Source: Diplodia intermedia
Taxonomy: Eukaryota > Ascomycota > Dothideomycetes > Botryosphaeriales > Botryosphaeriaceae
Direction of reading: 5' to 3'
Assembly: GCA_021495925.1 (NCBI GenBank)
Contig: JAKEKT010000084.1
Span: forward strand, 98,556-162,555
Length of the DNA stretch: 64,000 nt
In this document: piece by piece, positions 24,842 through 34,700 of the stretch
Layout: every line of letters begins with the position of its first letter
Numbering within the stretch: the stretch's first letter is position 1
The notes under the pieces: generated by a model
Seen by the model: only the letters and a program-made list of their open reading frames with translations
Told to the model about the DNA's origin: nothing
The model's database searches: none
Made by a program: the position numbers and the translations under genes

Positions 24842-25901
24842 GCGGACGAGCGATTCCCCCAATGAACGATGTAACCTCCGCAACCCTTTCCCTTAGCTCG
24901 CCTACCCACTCTCGAGCGTACACCCGGTGGAGCGATATCTTGGAGTTTGTTGTCTAGCACGTGCAAATCGGTTGGAGTGCCTCGGTTTCTTCATGACGAA
25001 TCAGGAATCCAGTCATTCTGGCCAATTCGCTTTCTCCAGATGTTCTGCTTTCTGCTTATCTTGATTTTCTGCGTGGGCAAGAGGACGACAAAGAGAACGA
25101 AGTTTTTCAGGAAATTGACAGCCAAAAAATGGGGCGGCGGGGAGGAGCCAGTGCTTCTTCCTTTCGCTATGCCATTAACGACCGATCCAAATCATCTTGT
25201 CACCTTTCTTCTGCGGGCTGGTTACACGCTTCTTTCGGTCCCTTGTCAATCCCAACACGCCGAACCGACTTAACTCCCTTTAGAACTTTTATTGTTCGCC
25301 CCCCTTCTTGCAACATCACCTCTTTAGTTTCAACTTCTTTATTAGTCTACGGCTGTTTCATGATTCTTCTGTCTTCTGTTTTAGCTTCTTCTATGGAAAG
25401 TCCTGAAATGTGCACTAGAGTCATGAAATGGGTCTAGTTTTTAAAACTACGGTTTTTTCCTCTTCTTCATGACAACGGGCTTTTTCGCTGCTACTTTTTG
25501 TTCACAACAAACACACACATGAGCTACGTACTGCAAGTGGGCATATTGTTTTCTTCGAACTTCCTTCTCGATCGATCGATGGTGGCGTGTTATGCAAAAA
25601 TGTGATGACGTATGTACGGGAAGGGGGAAGGGAGGGAAAAGACGAGAGGTGTATGTGTGAACGAGAAAGGAAGAAGAGAAAAAAAAAAAGTGTAAAGTGG
25701 TGGTGGCTTGCTTCTTCCTCTTTTCGTAAGTAAGCGTGAGAGAAGAGAATGTGGAAGAGCAGGAGGAAGACAAAAAACTTGGCTGTGTGTATGCAAAGAA
25801 AAATAATTGTATCGTGTCTTTTTTTAACTCTTATGATTCTGCTTCGTTTGTTGCTGCTGCCGCTACCTTGAGAGATGGGGAAATGGAGTGATGTTGTCTT
25901 T

Positions 25902-25916
25902 CCCCCCCCCCCCCCC
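25902..25916. repeat. Poly-C run of 15
   Basis: Fifteen uninterrupted C residues, followed by a CT stretch, lie downstream of ARF1. Such a run is prone to slippage in replication and in sequencing. Confidence 0.9.
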
Positions 25917-26212
25917 TCTTCTTTTTCATAGGTAGTGAAATTCGTCATTTTTTGCTGTTTCGCTCGGGGTTGGTGTGAGTGAGTAAGTGTGCCGGCCTCT
26001 CTCGATCAAGTGATGCGTTTATGCGTGGATATATGGTGGTGGTCGTTGATATGTGCGCACCTGCTCTCTGTGCGAAGGCGGGCAGTAAGTATGCTGTAAG
26101 TAGATAGATTTGCGTCCGGATCTTGTCTCCAACTACCCATGTTACTATATGGTGCAATAACATCTCGATGAGGTGGATGCGAGTCCTTTGCCACCCGAAA
26201 GGGGAAGTGGAT

Positions 26213-26236
26213 ATTATTATTATTATTATTATTATT
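26213..26236. repeat. (ATT)8 microsatellite
   Basis: Eight perfect ATT units in non-coding DNA; a likely length-variable marker. Confidence 0.9.
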
Positions 26237-27794
26237 CTCCGTGGATCGGTGGGTTTTACTTTGCTACATACTGGGACCTATTTTGGCTGTGGCTTGGCGG
26301 GAAGCGCTCCGAGCCATGGTACATTTACCCGCTTATAGTTCTTGGGAGGGTAGGCATGGAGGGCGCGGTGATGGAGGATTCTATCATCGTTGCCAGCCGC
26401 ACACGTCTTTTCTCTCCCCCTCCCCCTCCCCCTCTCTCTGCTTCTTTGCGGGTGCTGCCCCGAAAGATGGCTGCTGTAATCTGTTGACGTATGCTAAGAG
26501 TTTCGGGGCGAAAGGGGATGAAACATGGAAGGGTGCTTCGGTGGGGTTGAGGGGGTCGACAAAGAGACCAATGATCAGCGCTTCGGAGGCAACCGAGCTT
26601 ACTGGTCTGGTTATCGGGTGAGACCCTGTTGGTTGGGAGGGAGGTTGTTGGCTCGTTTTCTGCTTAGAATTCTTACTCGACGGGTTGAGTTTAGATGCTT
26701 GGTTTTTGATCGGTATGCGTACTTCATTGCTCTGGCTACAGTGGGTTGTTTGTGCTACCATGGGCTGCTTCCTAAACAAGACTTAACCTAGTTTGCTACT
26801 CAGGCTCCAGACGAAGGTACATCTGTCCTCTGCCTTGACCCATTCCCTTTGAATCTCGTTCTGCAGTGCCAGTCCTGACACCATCACCCTTCTCTCCTCG
26901 TATCATGTCAACAGAGCTTTCGGAAGCTGAAACAAAAGCCAGGAGCCCGAACGAAACACAAGCAATGTGAAGATGCTCTACTAAGTCAGCAATAGAGGGG
27001 CTTGATCGTTGGGTTCGAGATTCATCCCCAAACAACGCGCTGCCAGTCCTCCCAATTTGAGGCGGTGAACGCAGCCAATCTCCAGGAAAGAGCCAACATA
27101 TAAGCCCCCCTTTATTAGTTACACGGTTGAGATTTACACCAACACGCCTTTGGTACAAGGCTTAGTGGGTCATAACAGCACTCGCAGTTATCCCTCCTTG
27201 TAGCATTTGCTTTTTGTGCTCACATTTTGGATAACGAATTGCATTTCGAGGACGGCGTATGCCGTGGTAATTCTGCACGACTGTCGAAATCCGTGGCATT
27301 AGTCCTGACCACGAACAATCAGATGATCCCAGTCTGCAGCGCAGTGTGGCCTTGTGCGGGCTAAAAACCTACGGCTTCATAGTTCCAAGCGACATATTCC
27401 TCGAGCTATCATCCCGCGCTACTGAATAACTCTCCATGAGTCGACACAGGAAGGATACACCGGCAGTAATTCCTATAGGTCTGATTCGGAGAAGTGCAAT
27501 CCTGCCACTAAAGTCAAACGCATGAAGGCGCGGCAGGAAGGTCCATATATCACCCACTTCGCAAGGGCACCGACAGTCGCGCCACCAATCCGCGCCGCAG
27601 TGACCAAACGAGCACGGTCTTCCGTTCAGCCCTGCTAGCGGTGTGGCACGCATGGAATCGCGGGCTGAATATCTACCAGGCTGCTCTTTACTGCCGTCGA
27701 GGCTGAGCTGACCGACCATAACCTGGGCTTGCGAAGGACCGACGACGAATTTGTCTATACGAGATGAGGGGGAGGGGTTCTGCGTGCAGCGCTC

Positions 27795-28826
27795 TCACTT
27801 CTGACGCATGGCCTTGCCCTTTCTCTTCTTGAACACCACGCCGCCAGCGGCTGCTCCGCCAGCTCCCTTCTCTCCTTCGGCTCGCTCCTCGTCCTCCGTC
27901 TTCACCGGCGGTATATCCGCGAGCTTCGGCTCCGCACCAACGGAATCGGCCTCGACGCCCAGCTCGCCATCCCGCTCCTTCTTGATGCCATCGTCCTCCT
28001 CCGGCTCCTCCTTCTTCACCCCCTCATCAGGATCCTCCTCCTCCTTCTTGACCCCAGCATCCGCCGCCGCCGCCGCCGCCTCCCCCTCAATCTTCACCTT
28101 CTTCGCCCCACCACCGCCACCACCACCACCACCACCACCACCACCACTCAGCAACGCCTCGATATCGTCCGCGGGATCCGCTCCCTTAGCGCCAGGAAAC
28201 GCCTTGAAGCTATTGCCCCAACCGGGTTTCCTCGCCGGCTTCTTCTCGCCGGCGGCCAGCGCGCGCCGGAGCTCCTCCTCCTCCTCCTCGCCGTCCTCGA
28301 CCTTGCGCTTCCTCACGCCGACGTTCAGCGGCGCGCCGCCGGCGCCGCGGTTCGCGTCTCTGTACTCCGAGGACGAGTGGTCGTTATCGCCGCCATCGCC
28401 GACGGGCTTGACCGCCACCGTCCGCCACTCGCCCGCCAGCGCCATCTCGCCGCGGTACTCGTCGGGCACGGCGACGCCCATGTCGGCGAGCTGCTTGAGC
28501 TGGCGCTTGCGTTCCTCGGCCGTGGCCTGCTGGCTCGGCGGGGCGGCTCTTGTTGGTGGCTTCGCTCTGCTGCTACTTGTCGCTGCCGAGGACGAAGAGG
28601 AAGATGCGCCGGCGAGCCCGTTCAGCCGCGCGACTTCGTCCTTGGCGCGCTGCTTCTCGCGGTCCTCGCGCTCGCGCGTGCGGTGGATGTCGCGCAGCGA
28701 GCGCTGGATGGATGACTGGTGCTTGCCCGTCGCCTCGTGCTGCTGGCGCTCGAACTTGGTGTCGCGGACGAAGAGCTGGCAGAACTTGCACCAGTATTTG
28801 GGCGTGGATTTCCAGTATTCGGCCAT
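27795..28826 (-). CDS. U1-type zinc-finger protein, WBP4/FBP21-like (predicted splicing factor)
   Basis: A single exon of 343 residues. The first 36 residues form a matrin/U1-C type finger: MAEYWKSTPKYWC with C13, C16, H30 and H36 (C-x2-C-x13-H-x5-H), then KHQSSIQRSLRDIHRTRERE. This opening resembles WBP4/FBP21, whose finger binds spliceosomal components, so a nuclear pre-mRNA splicing role is inferred. I see no WW domain, which animal WBP4 has. The rest is low complexity: a Ser run, Glu run, 13-residue poly-Gly, poly-Ala, then KKEE/VKKEE repeats and a basic VFKKRKGKAMRQK end. PGWGNSFKAFPGAK near the middle may be a short conserved motif. The start is fixed by the finger; upstream in-frame sequence is simply open. 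Head-to-head with TIM54. Confidence 0.8.
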   Translation of the reverse strand: MAEYWKSTPKYWCKFCQLFVRDTKFERQQHEATGKHQSSIQRSLRDIHRTREREDREKQRAKDEVARLNGLAGASSSSSSAATSSSRAKPPTRAAPPSQQATAEERKRQLKQLADMGVAVPDEYRGEMALAGEWRTVAVKPVGDGGDNDHSSSEYRDANRGAGGAPLNVGVRKRKVEDGEEEEEELRRALAAGEKKPARKPGWGNSFKAFPGAKGADPADDIEALLSGGGGGGGGGGGGGAKKVKIEGEAAAAAADAGVKKEEEDPDEGVKKEEPEEDDGIKKERDGELGVEADSVGAEPKLADIPPVKTEDEERAEGEKGAGGAAAGGVVFKKRKGKAMRQK

Positions 28827-29245
28827 GGCTGCGTGTGTGTGGGTCGGGTGTGTCTTGTGTTTTGTTCCCCCCCGGTTTTTGGCGGTTTTGATTTTCGTGG
28901 CGGAGGTCGTTGCGGGGATGGTGAGGTTGGTGTGGGGTGAGCGGCTTTGGGGGTTGTTCGAGGTTCGAGGGCGGAGACGATTGGATGGTCGGAGGCGGAC
29001 GGGTGGGGGAGGGACGCGGTTTGAAAGTGAAAGTTGTAGACGGCGGGCCGGGGGTGACGAAATAATGGGTTGGTTTCCCCCCCAGATGTCGGCGTCTGGC
29101 AATCGCCGACGGGGACCTCGAATTTTTGGCAGCCCGCGCTTTCTCGCTCTGAGCTCCGACCATCGCTCTCGATCTTTCGCCGCCGCAACAACAACAACCT
29201 CTACCGCAAAACCTCGAGAGGCCGCCAGCCCCGCCCGCCGCCGCC
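28827..29245. promoter_or_regulatory. Divergent promoter WBP4-like / TIM54
   Basis: The 419 bp between start codons serve both genes. The plus strand is G-rich near the WBP4-like side and C/T- and CAA-rich near TIM54. No TATA box is clear in either direction. Confidence 0.45.
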
Positions 29246-30727
29246 ATGGCCGACCCCAATTCCGCACCCCAAGGCGCCGCCAAAGCCGCCGCCGACGCAG
29301 GCGCAAAAGCGAGCGCCTCGCAAGGCAACCCGGTCTTCAAAATGATGGGTTCGTCGCAACCATTCCCTTCCCCCCCAAGACGGAAAAGTGCATAGCCATT
29401 GACGCCATCGCCGACTCCCGACACAGGCATGCCCAACTTCCGCCTCAAGCTGCCCTCGCGCAACTGGATGATCTTCCTCGCCGTCACGGGCTCGTGGACG
29501 GCGGCGCTGGTGTACGACCGGCGGCAGAAGAAGCGCGTGCAGCAGGGCTACTGCGACGCCGTGGCCCACCTGGCGCGCGAGCCGCTCGCCACCAACGAGA
29601 TGCAGCGCCGCATGACCGTCTACCTGGCGGGGCCGCCCGCCGACGGCCTCATGGGCGCGCGCGAGCACTTCGTCGAGTACGTCAAGCCGATCCTGGTGGC
29701 CGCCGCCATGGACTGGGACGCCGTCGAGGGCAGGCGGGAGGGCGACGTGCGCGCGCAGACGGCGGAGCGCGTGCGCGGGTTGAGGAAGGCGAGGGGCGAG
29801 GCGAGCGCGGCGTCGCGGGAAGACGAGGACGAGGACGTGGACAGCGTGGTGCTCAAGGCCAGGGCGAGGATGGGGATAAAAGAGTGGGAGGGCGCGCAGG
29901 GCGACATCGTCATCGGCAGGAATACGTGGAAGGAATACGTGCGTGGGCTGCACGAGGGCTGGCTGGGACCTCTGGACGCGCCGCCGCCGCCAGCGCCTGC
30001 TCAGGTCGAACCCCCTCTGGTGCCTTCCACCCCTTCGGACGACGCCTCGCCGTCCGCGCAGCAGCAGTCTCCGCTGGAGGAGGGCGAGCAGAAGCCAGCA
30101 GCAGCGGAAGAAGAGCAGCAGCAGCAAAAGACCGAAGAGGAGCGACAGAAGGAAGAAGAGGAGCTGAAGAAGAAGAAGAAGAAGCGCGCGCAGCCGCCGC
30201 CCTACAACTCGCCGGCCGACTACGCCGCCGCGGCGCTGTCGCCAAACTGCCCGCCCCAGCTGCCGCCCTCGGCGCCCATCCCCTACCCGCACATCCTCGG
30301 CTTCCTCAACACCCCCCTCCGCATGTGGCGCTTCCTCAACCGCCGCCACCTCGCCGACGACATCGGCGCCCAGGTCGCCGCCGCCGTGCTCGCCGCCCAC
30401 AGGCCGTACGCCGGCCCCGAAGCCGCGTTCGGCGAGGAGCACGTCGCTCCCGCCGGCGAGGGCGAGGATGGCGAGGAGAGGTGGGAGCAGCAGGCCGTGC
30501 TGAAGAGCGAGGAGAAGGAGTGGCACAAGAGCGTGCGGAAGGAGGCGGCGAAGAGGAGGGAGGAGGAGGGCAAGGAGAGCGTTTGGTGCGATGAGATGGT
30601 CGTCGACCCGCGGATCGGCGGCAGGATGCGGAGGTTTGTGCTGAGCGAGGTCGAGAAGGCTAGGGTGGAGAGGATCAACCAGGGTGTTGAGGGTGTGTTG
30701 GGAGAGGAGAAGAAGCATGAGGAGTGA
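29246..30727 (+). CDS. TIM54: Mitochondrial inner-membrane translocase subunit TIM54
   Basis: Exons 29246-29348 and 29427-30727 (78-nt intron, GTTCGT to ACACAG) give 467 residues. After an Ala-rich N-terminus comes GMPNFRLKLPSRNWMIFLAV, the conserved Tim54 opening, with one membrane span at about residues 48-64 followed by YDRRQKKR. Further segments (HLAREPLATNEMQRRMTVYLAGPPADGL, ARE.F..YVKPILVAAAMDW) match the family. An insert of about 80 residues in the middle is Pro-, Gln-, Glu- and Lys-rich. It is followed by PPYNSPADYAAA and PIPYPHILGFLNTP, again Tim54-like. Tim54 is part of the TIM22 complex that inserts carrier proteins into the inner membrane. The family call is by recall of conserved blocks; the start is well placed. 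Confidence 0.88.
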
Positions 30728-32022
30728 GTTTGTTGCCGAAAAGAAGGAACGATGGCTCGTTATGAGGAGGGGTCTTTATCTTTTGACTCTGGGTGTTTGG
30801 AGGGGCTGGTGGATCTGTATTATTCGTTGTTTCTCCGGTTTATGCATTTGTCTGGGGGTGGGGGCTTTGGGGCTGCGGGAAAACAAAAAGGAATTGTGGA
30901 TATTGTACCATCTCCATGCTCTGGACGACGACGATAGAACTTATAGATATGCGATGCTCCTGTACGATAGACGAAATGGTTGGATGACGCTACTCAACTT
31001 TGAAAACTGCCAAGAGGCATTGTATGTACATACGCATATGATCTGGCTGAAGCTAATCTCATGCGCTTCGGGGCTTCTGTCAGGTGGTTCATGTTCCGGT
31101 GTAGCCGAACACTTCAACTACATAAGAAGGATCTATCAGTGAACTAAACTCTCTCCTCGACAACATCGCTTCCACACCACATTGGAACACAAATACCGGA
31201 CGTACACTCGGAGAGAGCTCGTTGCTCCTTTCCAGCGCACAGTCCCCGTAGGCAGGGAGACAATCTTATCACTCTACTAATGTCCTCTTCACTGTTCGTA
31301 CTCATCACCAGACCATTATGCTCTTCTTCCTCATCATACGCTTTTGATGCTGGACACCATTATGAGGCTCAATTCATCCAAAGCCATGCCGGGTCTGGAT
31401 CAAGACATAGAGATGAGAAAGGAGTCGAAACGCCGAAAACCACACGAGTGAATGTCCCATTCGATATCGCGAGACTTGAGCTGCCTCAGGCACGACAAAA
31501 AGCCGCAGAGTATGCAGTGACATTTTGATCGTCGACGTACTAGCCGCTGTGGAGCTGAAGAAGTCGACTTTGGAGGCGCCGCGGTTGTTTAAATGTGCTT
31601 CGTGGAGGGAGGTGACGGTGGCTGCTGAGCAAACACCGGGCTGATCCGGTGACAGAGGCGGAATATGACACGTCACCGGAAGCTGCTGATGGCATGTGGT
31701 CATGAGTGAATGTTGATGTGATTGGAGGGCGGGCGTCAGTAGAGGGGGTATAGTGATGCAGGTGATGCTGAGGTCCCGTGTCTGGCTCTTCCCCGCTGGA
31801 AAGTGCTGCTGTAAAAAAAGCACAGTTAGGGGTGAGAAAGACATCGAGATTGCTCAGGAAGCTATTCCTGCAAAGAGCTGATACTGCGGACGCACGCACA
31901 ACATTCCTAGAGACACTGCGCGTTTCCGCCGTCTCCGTGGTTGAGTGACGGCGCGACAGATGCACTATGCCCGGAGACACGGCTGGGACCTTTCACCATC
32001 TGGAAATGATTTCCATCATCAT
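30728..32022. other. Non-coding stretch downstream of TIM54
   Basis: No supported gene in 1.3 kb. Composition falls to roughly equal AT and GC. Several 80-150-codon open frames on both strands overlap each other and have no motif. Confidence 0.5.
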
Positions 32023-32900
32023 CCTCAGCGAAGCGAAGGGAGGAGCGCCGTCGCCGCTCGAGCGGAGGGCCGAAGGTCCGTAGCGACGCGGCAGGTGCGC
32101 CGACCGTAGCGTAGCTGGGGATTACGTTCAAGATTGGGGCCATCGGTAGAACCTCGGGATCGCCTTTTACTCCTATTAGCCGGATGAATGGGAGCTTAGC
32201 AGAATCCTAGCCCTCCTATTGGCCAGATCCATTTCAGAGGTTAGGTAATCTCGCGTTCTCGCGTTTCGCCACGTCCGCCGCGTCTACGTAACTTCTAAAA
32301 CAACGATATCTTCCCCGCCTACTCTACATCGCCTAAACCTACGCAGTCGAATCGCCATCTATCACTAGCAGCGAGCGAATACCAGCAGCGAGCGAATACT
32401 AGCAGCGGCGGCGAGCGAATAGCAGCAACGGCGACGAGCAAATAGTAGCAACGGCGACGAGCGAATAGCAGCAACGACGGCGAGCGAATAGCACTACTAG
32501 CGGCGAGCGAATAGCAGCAACGGCGACGAGCGAATAGCACCACTAGCGGCGAGCGAATAGTAGTAACGGCGACGAGCGAATAGCATCACCAGCGGCGAGC
32601 GAACAGTAGCAACGGCGACGAGCGAATAGTAGTAGTAACGGCGACGAGCGAATAGCAGCAGCAACGGCAACGAGCGAATAGCACTACTAGCGGCGACGAG
32701 CGAATAGCACCACTAGCGGCGACGAGCGAATAGCACCACCAGCGGCGACGAGCGAATAGCACCACTAGCGGCGACGAGCGAATAGCACCACCAGCGGCGA
32801 CGAGCGAATAGCACTACTAGCGGCGACGAGCGAATAACAACATCAGTAGCGAGCGAATACCAGTAGTAGTAATCACCGCCTACGCTTCGCTTCGCTGAGG
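32023..32900. repeat. 878-bp unit bounded by a perfect 16-bp inverted repeat
   Basis: CCTCAGCGAAGCGAAG at 32023-32038 recurs as its exact reverse complement at 32885-32900. Between them lie about 330 bp of unique sequence, including a diverged direct repeat (CTCCTATTRGCCRGAT at 32170-32185 and 32213-32228), and then the minisatellite. No open frame looks like a transposase. It could be a non-autonomous terminal-inverted-repeat element or a decayed transposon end pair. I find no clear target-site duplication next to the ends, so the class is open. Confidence 0.55.
32370..32870. repeat. Minisatellite, 23-bp then 26-bp period
   Basis: The heptamer CGAATAG (or a one-base variant) starts at 32376, 32393, every 23 bp to 32623, every 26 bp to 32831, and again at 32854. 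That is 21 occurrences: one 17-bp step, ten 23-bp steps, eight 26-bp steps and one 23-bp step. The longer unit generally carries an extra GAC triplet (GGCGACGAGCGAATAG against GGCGAGCGAATAG). The last 26-bp units are nearly identical to each other. Plus-strand units carry TAG, so no plus-strand protein is implied. Confidence 0.93.
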
Positions 32901-34700
32901 GGGGTTCGCATGGATGACATCAGATATCAGTTCCAATCCATGCGCCTACATAAGGTTATCATTACTGACTTTCGATTCTCATCATCGCTTGAGCAGGGTG
33001 CACGCAAGGAAGACCTCCAGGCTTTTGTTTACAAAAACCATGGAACAGACGTAAAATCTCCAAGATAATTTGTCTGCAGTGAGGCAATTTGCTGGGACGC
33101 ACCAGAAGCATAGTGTACTCTTTGAATTCCGCTCTGGAGATGAGATCTGTAGCTAGCTGTCTGAGGCCGAGCTCTTAAGTGAAATGGCAAAGCGAGAAAA
33201 AGAAAAGCCCCAACAGTGATAGGCTGGTGGAAATGTGCGACAGCTGAGTCACGCACCAGGTTGTCAATCACCGGATCAATGCCATCTCCCATTCTGTGTA
33301 CGGATAATTATAAAGGACGACTCCGCTCCGTGTGATGGGTCTCCGGAACTACACAGTCAGTTTCGAGATCTGATCTATCAGAGGTTCCAAAAAACGACTA
33401 GAGAACGCCACTGAAATGGCTGCTGCTGGGTCTAGAAGCCTACAAGCGAGTTATCTAAGGTCATGTGTTCGTATGTGCGATTCGTGTTTCGCAAAGGCCA
33501 GCATTTCGTTAAAACAATGACCGGCACAAAAAGTCTGCTCTGATGGTCAGCGTATTTGCGGCATGATTGTCATCCTCTCATTAAAGACACACTAATAGAT
33601 TCCAAGGGAGAACCGGAGCTGGTGGGCTACGGACCACATTACGGGACCCGCGGGCGATTTCACGGCGGTTGCCGTGCACGCGGCGAAGCAAGGACGAGGA
33701 TGAATAATGACGGGCAACGAAACAAAAGCCAATACTTCCAGAATAAATGTAGATCGCCCAGGCGGGTTCCAATTTTAGCGGCGGCCTGAATAGCCGACTT
33801 GCTCGTTGACTCGACATGATCGCCGGGGTCGAAGCGTCTTCAGCATAAACAAGCGAGGCTTACGGATACTGAGCACAGGATGACGACCTTCGCGAGTCCG
33901 TGCCGCTCGCCCCGTCGAACCGCCCTGGGAGTTAACTCGGTGCGAGCGAGCCTCTGGCCGGTGGGTTCTTGACTGCGGCTGCGACGTCACACGACGAGCC
34001 TCCCGGTCGACGTTGATATCCAGCGGCCAATCAGCAAAGAGCCCCGAATACGCTCGGGAAGCTGTACTCTGTTTCGGCAAGTTGATCGGCAAGTGCATGT
34101 TCATGTGAGCAGCAACTTCCGGCATCGGCATCTTCGGCCAGCTGGACATCAAACTGACGCAACCAATGCCGAATCGAAGAATGAAGCCTTTGAACCAAGG
34201 CTAAAATCCCCATGGCGCAAATGCGATGTGCGCACGTTTGGCCGCGCAAGCTCATGCACCACTGGCCTTCTCTTGGTCGTTGCTCGGGAGGATCGACATC
34301 AGCTGAAGGACCGGGTGCGGCTAGAGAAAAGCTCTGGAAACCATCCGCAGCTGAAGAACAACAATTCCACATCGCCGATCCCATGGACGTCAACTTCAGC
34401 CGCACTGCTCCGCAATGCTGTGTGCATCACCACCATTGTCCTTTCGGCCTACCGTTGCAGGCCCGGAAGAAAATAGTCAGTAACGACGTACCCAATCACC
34501 GGACAGTCCGTCAGCCATGAATTCTTGATCACCACGAACCCTGAAGTGATCACACCATCCTCGCCTTTTTCTGATCCGACGACATCAACTTTTCGTGAAG
34601 TTAGCCTTATGAGTCCAGCCGCAACCCTCAGCTCGAACGTGGGCGTCATGGAAGAAAACGAACGCATGGACTACCCACCGGGACAACGTGCCAACTATTG
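32901..34700. other. Non-coding stretch, mixed composition
   Basis: No supported gene. Open frames of 75-127 codons appear on both strands without motifs. TTATAAAGG near 33309 resembles a TATA box, but no gene follows it convincingly. Confidence 0.45.

Larger units (their letters stand above)
24842..27794. other. Intergenic region ARF1 / WBP4-like (convergent)
   Basis: No supported gene in 2.95 kb. The left 1.5 kb is AT-richer, with T- and purine-rich runs (25610-25760) and simple repeats. Minus-strand open frames at 26796-27158 and 27369-27719 (about 120 codons each) carry no motif I recognise. They overlap nothing, so short unknown genes cannot be excluded. Confidence 0.5.

Noticed and set aside
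27808..30594. A 928-codon plus-strand open frame across the WBP4-like and TIM54 genes
   Set aside because: It is antisense to the zinc-finger gene and out of frame with TIM54. Its Ser/Pro/Arg composition is a shadow of both.
32319..32543. Minus-strand repeat peptide frame in the minisatellite
   Set aside because: It is short, has no continuation through the 26-bp units in the same frame and no promoter or signal peptide.
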